The notes under the pieces are model-generated. The model was not told the origin of the DNA and did not search any database. It worked only from the letters and a program-made list of their open reading frames with translations. The translations under genes were made by a program, and so were the position numbers. DNA of 10,266 nucleotides from Gonapodya sp. JEL0774 (taxonomy: Eukaryota > Monoblepharomycota > Monoblepharidomycetes > Monoblepharidales > Gonapodyaceae): positions 1,741 to 12,006 of the forward strand of contig JADIIX010000351.1 of assembly GCA_027604505.1 (NCBI GenBank). Direction: 5' to 3'. Shown here piece by piece: positions 1 to 7,321 of the stretch (position 1 is its first letter; every line of letters starts with the position of its first letter).

Positions 1-61
1 CCCCCCCCCCCCCCCCCCCACCCTCCCCCCGAAAAAACAAACCCCCCCACACCACACTCAC
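1..61 (-). other. Start of peptidase intron 5, reaching a poly-C edge
   Basis: The exon with the catalytic Cys ends at 62, and GTGAGT begins at 61 on the minus strand. The remaining bases are C-rich on the plus strand, including a run of 18 C at 1-18. They are read as intronic. The following exons, expected to carry the Gly after CHS and the p10-like part, are outside the window. A homopolymer at the very edge could also mark a sequencing or assembly limit. Confidence 0.55.
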
Positions 62-1210
62 GAGTGACACGTGTCGAAAAACGCCGTGAGCTGGGCACCG
101 GCCGGGACGTATTTCACTAAGTAGAGAGTGTAAAGTAGGTAGGTAGGTGGTGTGTGTGTGTGGAGGGTAGAGAGGGCGTGCGTGCGGCATGGGGGAGGTG
201 GAGGGTGGTGGAGCGATGTTGGTGTGGTTGGTGAGCACTGAGCAGCGAGTGCGTCCCGAACAGCCTGGCCGACCCACCCAAATCCCTATACACCTCGTCG
301 TCCACGTACACCTGGTTGTCCGCGGTCTCGATGGCCTGGTCTTGCTTGGACAGTTCGTCGTAGTCGAGGTCGGGGACGGTGCGGGAGTGGCCTGGTGGGG
401 GGGTGGGAGGGGGAGGGGCCGCGCACCGGGTGGGACGGAGAGAGGTGAAAGGTGAAAATTGAAAACGACAAAGAGATGCGAAACGAAACCAAAAAAAAAA
501 AAAAAAAAAAGAGGAACGAAGAAAAGACACCAAAAAAATTCCACCCCAACCACACACACACACACACACCCCTTCCCCCGCCCACCACCACCACCACCAC
601 CACCACTCCTACCAAACCCACCGCTGAAATAAAACACCATGGAACTCCCCACACCTGCACCGTTGAGGAGCCATTTGAACCCCTCCCTGATGTTGTCTCG
701 GGTGGCGAGACGGTCTTTGGGGGTGCCGGAAATGTCGGTGAGGTGGCGGATGGACTATGGGTGGGTGGGCGGGGTGGTGTGGGGGGGCGGGGCGGGGGGG
801 GAAGGGGTGGAAAGGTGTGGTGAGGTGGCGGAAAGGACCGGCGGCGGGATCACAACACGGGACAAGCGACGGGGCACACGAATGAGCACCACCGTACCAC
901 CGTACCACCATACCACCACCGCCACCCTGCCACCATCCACCGTCTACACAATCACACAATCACCCGATCCCCTCTCCACCCCCTCCCCACCACCCTGGCA
1001 CCATCCACCGTCCACCGTCCACACAATCACCCGATCCCCTCTCCACCCCCTCCCCCCCAGAAACCCACCTCCTCCTCCACGTCGTAGTTCTCCCTGAGCC
1101 AGGCGATGAATGCCGCGGCGTCGGAGGGGGGCGCTAAGTGGAGGGTGGAGCGATGTTGGTGAGCAGAGTGTGTCCCGAACAGCCTATCCAACTCGAACAC
1201 GATGTATAAA

Positions 1211-1243
<33 letters not shown>

Positions 1244-2370
1244 ATATCTGCAGGGTCGTTCGCCTCCCTCCGGCGGATGGCACTTGTCTTGGACCGCACG
1301 TCCTGCGGACTCCCTCCCTTCCTCCCTTGGGTCCGGGACGTCCCTGCCCTCGGGTCCCTTGCTGTTCGTCGTGCACATATGTACTCACACCTCAAATACC
1401 TGGCGCCGCCCTCGTTCCAATAGGTGATGCTGACGACGAGGGCCTTGAAGGAACCGGCGCCTTGGAGGGACCCGTTGCGGAGGGAGGGGCGTTTCGGGCC
1501 CATTTCGGGAGGTTGAGGGGTGGGTGAGGGTGCGGGTGAGGGTGAGGGTGAGGGAGCGATGGAGTTTGAGTTTGAGTGGCCGAGGGAGTCCGAGTCATTG
1601 AGGGAGAGAGAGTCCGAGTCCTTGAGGAGGGAGATCCCATGGGTGGATGAGAGAGAGCGAGAGAGGGAGTCGGGATGGGAGTTGTTGGAGTTGTGGGAGT
1701 TGTGGTGTTGGTTGGGCGAAAAGACGTCGACGGTCTCGATGAGGCCCTGATCAAGGTAGATTTGGGCTTGAGGGTTGCGGTCCGAGTTAGAGGGAGCGTA
1801 GAGGGAGATGCGGCGGGAAGAGGCGAAGGAGGAGTCTGATGCGGTGGAGAGGGAAGAGGAAGAGCGGAGGAGTGGTGGAGGGGAGAGTGGGGAATGGGGG
1901 GAGGGGGAGAGGGGTAAAGGGGAGATGGGGGAGAGAGGGGGGGCAGAGAGGGGAGAGGGTGAGAGGGGAAAGAGGGGGGAGGAGGGAGAGAGAGGGGGGG
2001 GAGAGATTGGGGAGGGAGAGAGGGGGGGGGCAGAGAGGGGAGGAGGAGTTTGAGAGAGCGGGACAAGGGAGAGAGGGGATGGAGAGGGAGAGGGAGACAC
2101 GTGGGCGTGGGAGGGGGAGTGGGAGGAAGAGTGGGAGGGGGAGTGGGAGGGGGAGTGGGAGGGGGAGTGGGTTGGGGTTGATTCGGTCTGGAGTTGATCA
2201 GGAATAATGGGAGAGTGTGGTTCAGCAGGGAGTGGGAGGGCAGATGCCTCTCCCGTGGAGATGGAGGTGGAGGTGGAGGAGGAGGAGGAGGAGTTGCCGT
2301 GTGTCCCCATCCCCATGACAGCACCGTGTCTGTTCTCAAACAGCCCCACAAACGACGTCCACACGTCCAT
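62..2370 (-). CDS. Metacaspase-like cysteine peptidase (family C14), 3' end off the window
   Basis: Five phase-consistent exons on the minus strand: 2370-1389, 1133-1069, 754-622, 391-278 and 116-62; the gene continues beyond position 1. Introns start GTGAGT or GTGGGT and end TAG or CAG. The start at 2370 is the first Met of the large exon, in a CAAAATGG context after an A/CA-rich leader. Residues 1 to about 305 are low-complexity Ser/Pro/His/Asn (SPSH and PLSPSP repeats) and probably disordered. From about residue 306 the C14 core reads KALVVSITY, then a helix FIAWLRENY, HLTD, ATRDNIREGFKWLL, MVFYFSGH (His395 across a splice), DLDYDE, VYVDDEV, and LTAFFDTCHS (Cys448). The His-Cys spacing of 53 residues is close to that of known metacaspases. 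Family knowledge: these are Ca2+-dependent, Arg/Lys-specific peptidases linked to stress, protein quality control and cell death. Oddities: SGHS replaces the usual SGHG, the acidic loop lacks the usual DG pairs, and the RGC.ND motif is replaced by RSPPSD. It may therefore be a divergent paralogue; activity is not shown. Confidence 0.87.
117..277 (-). other. Intron 4 of the peptidase gene
   Basis: The donor GTGGGT is at 277-272 and the acceptor CTTAG ends at 117. A split Val codon joins the VYRDL exon to the exon holding the catalytic Cys. The donor-side half (about 195-275) resembles a block in intron 1 of the same gene. A short GT repeat lies near 149-161. Confidence 0.75.
392..621 (-). other. 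Intron 3 of the peptidase gene, rich in simple repeats
   Basis: The donor GTGGGT is at 621-616 and the acceptor ACCAG ends at 392. The split Gly codon (G + GC) precedes the catalytic His. The intron contains a run of 20 A on the plus strand (491-510, so poly-T in the transcript), a CA dinucleotide repeat at 551-568 and a CCA trinucleotide repeat at about 582-606. Confidence 0.75.
755..1068 (-). other. Intron 2 of the peptidase gene, with a 67-bp tandem duplication
   Basis: The donor GTGGGT is at 1068-1063 and the acceptor CCATAG ends at 755, in phase 0. Inside, an identical 35-base segment occurs at 954-988 and 1021-1055, a tandem duplication with a 67-bp offset. CCA/CCG-type triplet-like repeats lie around 888-935. 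On the transcribed strand the 3' end of the intron is a C-rich polypyrimidine tract leading into the acceptor. Confidence 0.75.
1134..1388 (-). other. Intron 1 of the peptidase gene, with an AT microsatellite
   Basis: The donor GTGAGT lies at 1388-1383 and the acceptor TTAG ends at 1134. The 255-bp intron holds an AT-rich (TA)n run at 1204-1247. Near its 3' end (about 1135-1187) is a block that also occurs in intron 4 of the same gene. Splicing is in phase 1 and rejoins the peptidase core. An unspliced frame crosses part of it but carries no recognisable domain. Confidence 0.75.
1389..2370 (-). other. Exon 1 of the peptidase: Ser/Pro-rich prodomain, one-sided purine/pyrimidine tract
   Basis: This 982-nt exon encodes 327 residues. 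All but the last 21 or so form the low-complexity N-terminal region, including a (SPSH)n stretch near residues 67-88 and many SP dipeptides that could be proline-directed phosphorylation sites. The coding strand is C/T-rich, so the plus strand from about 1800 to 2220 is almost all purine. Because of that bias, neighbouring frames stay open by chance across the same interval; they are shadows. The exon ends with an AGG-T codon split before GTGAGT, which rejoins the next exon as a Ser codon. Type I metacaspases often carry Pro- or Gln/Asn-rich prodomains, so a disordered leader suits the family, though about 305 residues is long. Confidence 0.8.
2107..2172 (-). repeat. 12-nt tandem repeat encoding (SPSH)n
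   Basis: On the plus strand a GTGGGAGGGGGA-type unit recurs about five times with small changes. On the coding (minus) strand it encodes Ser-Pro-Ser-His repeats in the peptidase prodomain. The repeat is in frame, so length changes would add or remove whole four-residue units. Confidence 0.65.
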
Positions 2371-2640
2371 TTTGTTTTGTCCTTTGTTGCTTGTTGTTTC
2401 TGTTTCTGTTTCTGTTCGGTTCTTGGTCGCGATGTCGCTTTCGGCTCCGTCGGACGTGTTGCTGTGCTGTGGAAGACTCTGCCCCGCTGCCCACTGTGAC
2501 TGTGCCCTGCCTGCGCCCCACTCAGCTCAATCAGCAAGCCCAACTCACGCCCACCGCAGCATCAATCAGCCACAGCTCCCCCCATTTCCTCTTATGCAGC
2601 AACAAGCCCTCTCACTTTGTTCCCATCATACGGAAAAATT
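2371..2640 (-). promoter_or_regulatory. Probable 5' leader and promoter of the peptidase gene
   Basis: Read on the minus strand, the bases just upstream of the start are A/CA-rich: repeated ACAGAA units, then CAACAA and GGACAAAACAAA directly before the ATG. This resembles an unstructured fungal 5' untranslated leader. No unambiguous TATA box or known operator was identified. The transcription start is not visible from sequence alone. Confidence 0.4.
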
Positions 2641-3330
2641 GAACCTGTCAGAGTTCCTCAGTACATTTGTTTGTGGGAATCGGTGCAGATGGGAGTCGCA
2701 TTGAGGCTTGAGCAATAATAATTATACTTGTTTCGATTTGTTCATCATGATCATGGTGTGAACTGTGACGTGAGAGGTTCCACTGGATCAGATACTTGTA
2801 GATTCCATTGTTGCCCTGTACCGTACCGGAACAGATCATGATGACTATACCACACATTAGTTCTGGTGTGATTCTGCCATTCACTGAGCACAGACGGAAA
2901 CGATTTCTGCCCTCCCCTGTCCTGTCGAACAGCATCTGACCTTTCTGAGCCGTCCTCTCTCTCGTCCACTCCACCAGCGCACGCTCCTCCGCCATCCTCT
3001 CAAAACACCCCTTGGCCCTGGGTCCACCTTGCCTGGCCAGGTTTGCGGGCAAGTGCGCGAGGCCGAGGGGGGGCCTCTGGTCTGGGGTGGTGGGCTTGTG
3101 TACCTGCGCACACAATGGCTCTGTGGATCCTGGCGTTGTGTGCATCCTGGGGGTTTGGGAGAGACAGAAGTGGGCTACAAAAATATTAATTATGTTGCGT
3201 GAGTACCTGCTAGATCGTGGCAAGTACTAGCAAAGTTTGAGAGATGGGCACTAGCCGTTGTTCCTCCCAATGTGACCCTCTGACACATTCAACACCGGTA
3301 CGCCGCGGCTGCAAAATGGTCAAAAAAAAG
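2641..3330. other. Intergenic stretch with one unassigned open frame
   Basis: I see no recognisable gene here. A minus-strand frame of 191 codons is open from 3223 to 2648. Its middle (about 2940-3040) would encode a charged, helix-like segment (ERMAEERALVEWTRER), but no domain is recognised and its flanks look non-coding. Other frames here are short. The stretch also has a perfect 10-bp palindrome (CATGATCATG, 2746-2755) and an 11-bp inverted repeat (2742-2752 with 2834-2844). It is best treated as the divergent spacer between the peptidase gene and the plus-strand gene at 3681, possibly with an unannotated exon. Confidence 0.3.
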
Positions 3331-3680
3331 AGTCTCGAATTTGTTGCATCTGGTGTCGTGTTTACATGTATGTACCTTCCTTCACTCGCCTTTGCCCTTA
3401 TTATTACCCTTTGATCCTGTTTCGCCCCTGTGTTGAGCCGTCAGCCGCCTGGCCTGAGTCCGTGTTACTGTGGGCACTCACTTTACCCGAAGCAAGAACC
3501 TGCCCCTGCCTAAGTGAAACCAACCACCTTTCACACAAACCTCGTTGGTGGGACATTTTCACGATTTTGAGACGGAAACCACAAAGCGCCACCCCCCGAG
3601 AAAAAGCAAAGCGCACAATCAAGGAACCCCCGTCGAACAACCAAACCAATCACACACACACCACACCTACATCCCCGCAC
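3331..3680 (+). promoter_or_regulatory. Promoter and 5' leader upstream of the ATG at 3681
   Basis: The final 50 or so bases before the ATG are CA-rich and poor in G and T (AACAACCAAACCAATCACAC and following), like a fungal 5' leader. They include a CCAAT motif at about 3640-3650. The upstream part contains C/T-rich runs. Together with the strong donor 186 bases downstream, this supports 3681 as a genuine plus-strand translation start. Confidence 0.45.
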
Positions 3681-4559
3681 ATGTCCTGGCCTCCCTTGCT
3701 CCGTGCCGGTGCAGGTGCAGGTGCCGCTGATATCGACTTGGACTCGTACTCCGCCATGTACACGTTTGGGGATTCTTGGTGGCACGAAAGCACCTCCAAA
3801 GCCGATTCCAGGTTGCCATCATCATCGTCCTTGGCCGCTGCAAGAAACGACGATGGGATCGTTTCGGTACGTGTGGGCTTTGTTCGAGCAGCCCACCATT
3901 GTGAACAAGCAGGGAAGGCGGCCATCCTGGCGCGGTTCGTGGTGTACGCAGGGTCGTAGTACCGATGAGTCCGAGGTCCGACGAGTGATGCATCGGAACA
4001 ACCCCCTCCTAGACCACACAGACACAGGGTTGCTTTCACTTCAGGCCGGGGCAAAGGAAGGGCACGTGGGGATGAGGTGGTGCGCTGGAAGCGCGGGGAT
4101 GAGCTTGAGCTTGGCATGTGGACCGTGTGTCCCGTTGAGCCCCCGTGCTTTACGTCTGTCTGAATCGCATCGACCCCCCTTTCAGCCACCAACCATGTTC
4201 CTCTCTGCACTCGACCTGGACCTGGACCTGGACCTTGACTTGGACCTCGAGGGGGCCCTTACCGAGGATCGCAGCACCCTGGGCGGCGCCGTCGCTGCTG
4301 ACAGTAGGAACACGAACCGTGGGCCAGACCGCACCACCACTCACGACCATGCGTACTCTGCAACGTCACCCTCGGTGTCGGCAGTACCGCAAACAGGGCC
4401 CGGGTCCGCAACGGCGGGTCAGACTGGCGGAGTGGGAAACACAACGACGAGGTAGGTTTGGTGGTCTTTAGCGTACAGGTCCAGTCCTCCTCATCTGTGG
4501 CTGGGAGGAAGGCTGGGGGCAAGTTGGAACGTGTGAAGCGGAAGAACACCGTGAGGTAA
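3681..4559 (+). CDS. Unrecognised protein, or N-terminal exons of the downstream zinc-finger gene
   Basis: Exon 3681-3866 (62 codons) starts MSWPPLLRAGAGAGAADI and ends at a strong donor, GTACGT, in phase 0. The next exon starts at 4186 after CCCCTTTCAG, also phase 0. It encodes PPTMFLSA, six Asp-Leu repeats, then a Ser/Thr/Gly-rich stretch. Two endings are possible. (a) A 47-bp intron (4432-4478, GTGGGA to ACAG) leads to a basic exon with GRKAGGKLERVKRKNTVR and a stop at 4557-4559, giving about 170 residues. (b) Donor AG|GTAGGT at 4452 splices in phase 2 to 4972, fusing this region to the zinc-finger gene (about 722 residues in all). Option (b) has the better donor and uses a T-rich tract just before 4972. 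No domain is recognised; the sequence looks disordered. An overlapping minus-strand frame (4210-3650) is judged the shadow. Confidence 0.45.
4213..4251 (+). repeat. GACCTG hexanucleotide repeat encoding (Asp-Leu)n
   Basis: Six successive hexamers of the GACCTG type (the last three degenerate at the third or a synonymous position) run in frame and encode alternating Asp and Leu, followed by Glu. Because the changes between units preserve Asp-Leu, the tract appears to be read as protein in this frame, which supports the plus-strand exon. Confidence 0.7.
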
Positions 4560-4957
4560 ACCCCACTGAGCCGTGGAACTGAAAGAAGAAAACCACGTTA
4601 GGAGGTGCAAACTTCTCACGGGGTGGGTGCTGAACCTATCGATGCGGAACAGCACGAATTCAGAGACTCCAAGCAGAGGTCAGCCCGGTGTCTTGAAATG
4701 CAGATAAGGTGACACTGGCGCACACGCCGCGCTCGGTCTATTTTCGAGAGTCGTTGTTTTCCTAAAGGAAAAAAAATGCCGTGGTAACTGGTCAGTCACA
4801 GATTGCAATGGTGGAGGAGGTGCACTGTGGGGGGGACGCACACATCGAGGCTTGGCAGACAGTCCGCCAGTGCGCCGCGGGAGCCGAAAAGTGACTGGGA
4901 ATCGAATTTCTTGCTTTATGTATTTTTTTCGTTTGGTCCGTGTTTCTGCTTCGTCAT
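4560..4957 (+). other. Spacer or long intron before the zinc-finger gene
   Basis: No confident coding sequence is seen. If the exons from 3681 belong to the zinc-finger gene, this is the body of an intron ending at 4971. A T-rich tract at about 4919-4955, just before GTGCAG (4961-4966) and CCTAG (4967-4971), looks like a polypyrimidine tract. An alternative first exon could start at ATG 4808 (28 residues beginning MVEEVHCGGD) with donor AA|GTGACT at 4890, also in phase with 4972. Confidence 0.4.
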
Positions 4958-6955
4958 ATGGTGCAGCCTAGGAAACATGTGGTCTCAACAACTGATGTTT
5001 CACTTTCACTCACCCTCTCCGTGAAAAGTGCGACCCAACACCCCGACCGACAAACGTCCCCATTTCCGTTTTCTTTTTCACCTCACTTGCAAAACCAAAG
5101 CAACCCTTTTCTCCAAAGTCGTTCCGACCCCACAACAACCTCGTCACACGTGCTCTATCACCCCGCCCTGGTACATTCAACCACAGCCACCACCACGTCC
5201 ACGTCCGCACTCTCCGATACCACGCTCGACGTGAGCGTGAGTGTTGGTGACGGAGTAGGGTTCCTCGTGGATGTGGGGATGGGGACGGATGGTGGTGAGG
5301 CCGAGGAAGGGTACGGCTTCGATCGAGGTGTGGGAGATGATCTGAACGATGCAGAGACACAATCTGCGCTCGAGGTGCGTGAGTTTGTCTGCTTTCGAAT
5401 GTGCTTTATCTACCCCACTACATTTCTCAAAATATTTATTGTCACGCGGGACCACCCCCAAATCGTTCCTGTTGCGACAGCAACTCACCAAACTTGTTAT
5501 CCACCTCCAGCGCTGCGTCAATTCACTCTCCGCAACGGTAACTCACCAACACCACCGGATAGAAACTCTCGAAATGGACCGCCAAGCGACTGATGCCACG
5601 ACAGCCGCCATGAGCACGGTATCGCATCACCTCTATCCACAAACACAGGGGTATGGGTATCAGCATGCGATACCAGTACCCCTCACGATATCACCGGATG
5701 CGTTTGGTACCCGCGCAGGGGCAGCTGGAGGTGGTACTGGTGTTGTCTCTCCGGCTGCCACCCTTGCGGCAACTGTGCGGACCGCGAGTTCGATATCGAG
5801 TGCAAGTATTGGTATGCTTGAAGGACATTCGTTGGCGACGGAGCACGATAGTGAGAATGGAAACACGCACGGACTGTTTCGCGGCGATTGCTTCAAGGAA
5901 GAGCACCATGGTGCACCTGCGACAGTGGTTGGTTCGGCGGTAGAGGCGGCTGTTGTGGTGGCTGCTGCAACGTCACCAAGTGCAAAGTCTGCATCTGGAA
6001 ATGCAAGTAGTGGGGAGGAAGGGGCACCGGAGAACTTCGTATCGCATGTTGGTTGTCGCGTTTCTGTTTCTTCAACGTCGGTTTGTTGATCACTCGTACG
6101 ACACAAATCCCGGGACGACCATTCAGGCATCCCGACCCTGCCCATTTGGGTGTTCCACCATCGTGACGTGCCATTCAGTCCTGCTTGTATCCCGCTCCTC
6201 CACGTCCACGTCCCGCTCGAGCACCGTACCAGGAGGTGGAGTATTCTTGGAACGGGTGATCGAAGTGTGCGCTGAAGGGGGCGGAGAAGTGAGGCAAACG
6301 GACTTTTGCGAGATGGCGAGGGTGAGTTCGGGGTGGGTTCTGTGTGTGGAACGGACGCGGATTCTCATTTCAATGATCGGTCTCGCCCAACCAATTTCAA
6401 TCCTACATCCTACCGAATATGTAATCCTCCGCCTTATGTTCCCACCACAGCACCTTCGCAACTGCCCCAACGCACCATGGACATTCTCGGCGTCTGGGGA
6501 TCGCCATAGTGCCTCCAAGGCAACCTGTGATTGCGAAGATGGATCCAAGTGCGTCATGTTGAAACTCAGGAGCAATGTGTTGAGTTATTGGTGAGTTTTC
6601 GTGAGAATGGATAGCTGCCTGGGATAACTGCCTGTTGAGGTTGGATCGTGAGACCCCTTCATGGGAGGGTTTCGAGCCCCCCCAATTCGGTCTCATATGC
6701 GTGCATTCAAATTTTTTTTGTTGTCTTCCTCTTATTTTCTTTTTGCGTTTCAGTCTGCGCGCGGACCATCACCCCAATGTGAAGCATTTTATGTGCAAAG
6801 AGTGCAAGAAAGGCGGGGGATACGTGGCGCTGGCGAATTGGCAAGCGGTTGTGCGTCATTTTTGGTCAAAACATTCGAGCGACAAGCAGACAACGACGCA
6901 CGGAGGCTCGAGAGCTGCGGATCGAGAATGTGAGTTGCGATACTCATGGTGTTTT

Positions 6956-6988
<33 letters not shown>

Positions 6989-7321
6989 CTTTTTAGTTTT
7001 GGCACGGTGGAGGGTTGTGTAATGCTGGGCTTATGCAGTTGGAAGCTCATATACACCGTTCGTCACTCTCATTCAGCTTCCCACGATACGAGCGGTGACA
7101 GCGTCTCTTCTAAACGCCAGCGAATGGGTGGTCTTAAGCGCAAAGGCTCACTGCGCCAATTAGAGGCTCCAGCGCACTCCCCCGACGATGAGGAAGATGC
7201 GGACGACTTTTATTTATCAGACGAGGAAGATGAAGAAGACGTGACAGAGACCGGGACCACCGTTGGCGTTGGGAGTGATGATGAGGGTCCCAGAGCGCTA
7301 GAAGTCAGGGAGGGGTCTTGA
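4958..7321 (+). CDS. Atypical three-module Cys/His zinc-binding nuclear protein (copy 1)
   Basis: Exons: 4958 (or 4972)-5374, 5481-6038, 6127-6321, 6451-6590, 6754-6929 and 7077-7321, with the stop at 7319-7321. All junctions keep frame, giving 576 residues if translation starts at ATG 4958. Residues 1-139 are Ser/Thr-rich, then acidic. About 135-170 (LTKLVIHLQRC, HHRIETLEMDRQ) look coiled-coil. The Ala/Gly/Ser-rich stretch to 325 is disordered. Zinc modules: C330-x3-C334 with C386-x4-HL-x2-C395; C418-x5-C424 with C437-x4-H442; and C451-x2-C454-x17-H472-x4-H477. A basic KRQRMGGLKRKGS patch and an acidic tail (DDEEDADDFY, DEEDEEDV) follow. A nuclear DNA-, RNA- or chromatin-binding role is inferred, not shown. 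The donor at 6039 (GTATCG) is the weakest. The true start is uncertain because ATG 4958 lies between a T-rich tract and likely acceptors, so upstream exons are likely. The gene at 7752 is its tandem paralogue. Confidence 0.75.
5648..5682 (+). repeat. Imperfect 14-bp inverted repeat (hairpin) inside an exon
   Basis: The arms 5648-5661 and 5669-5682 match at 12 of 14 positions around a 7-base centre that contains GCATGC. The element lies in the large exon of zinc-finger copy 1, encoding part of QTQGYGYQHAIPVPL. It could form a stable RNA hairpin or be a palindromic protein-binding site. Chance is not excluded. Confidence 0.5.
6039..6126 (+). other. Intron in zinc-finger copy 1 preceding the zinc region
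   Basis: The donor GTATCG at 6039 and acceptor ATTCAG ending at 6126 are both phase 0, joining GAPENF to ASRPCPFGC. The upstream frame reaches a stop at 6089 if unspliced, so an intron is needed. 6126 is the only AG in the pyrimidine-rich stretch before the Cys exon. The donor is weaker than the others in the window. Confidence 0.55.
6930..7076 (+). other. Intron with a 24-T run in zinc-finger copy 1
   Basis: The donor GTGAGT is at 6930 and the acceptor ATTCAG ends at 7076, with a split Ser codon. A homopolymer of 24 T spans 6964-6987. A tempting closer acceptor, TTTTTAG at 6996, would put a stop in frame within nine codons. The later CAG, which opens the basic/acidic tail, is therefore preferred. 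Confidence 0.6.

Noticed and set aside
1520-2207. Plus-strand frames rich in Glu, Gly and Arg
   Set aside because: They are antisense to the Ser/Pro prodomain and are explained by its purine-rich complement.
1392-2543. Long minus-strand frame overlapping peptidase exon 1 (Pro/Ser/Thr-rich)
   Set aside because: It is an adjacent frame of the same pyrimidine-rich strand, kept open by composition. It does not lead into the KALVV...DTCHS core.
3961-3990. Hammerhead-ribozyme-like string CGATGAGTCCGAG
   Set aside because: The core begins like the conserved CUGAUGA-GUCC, but there is no complementary GGAC strand and no GAAA after it, so stem II cannot form.
3650-4210. 186-codon minus-strand frame with plausible composition
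   Set aside because: The plus strand has a good leader, ATG 3681, a GTACGT donor, a phase-matched acceptor at 4185 and synonymous Asp-Leu repeats. The minus frame lacks comparable support, though it is not fully excluded.
4958-4971. ATG 4958 as the certain start of zinc-finger copy 1
   Set aside because: It lies between a T-rich polypyrimidine-like tract and two AG acceptors, so it may be intronic. It is kept only as the simplest default start.
6600-6690. tRNA-like B-box resemblance (GGTTTCGAGCC) inside an intron
   Set aside because: The match to the B box is imperfect, and no acceptor, D or anticodon arms can be folded around it.
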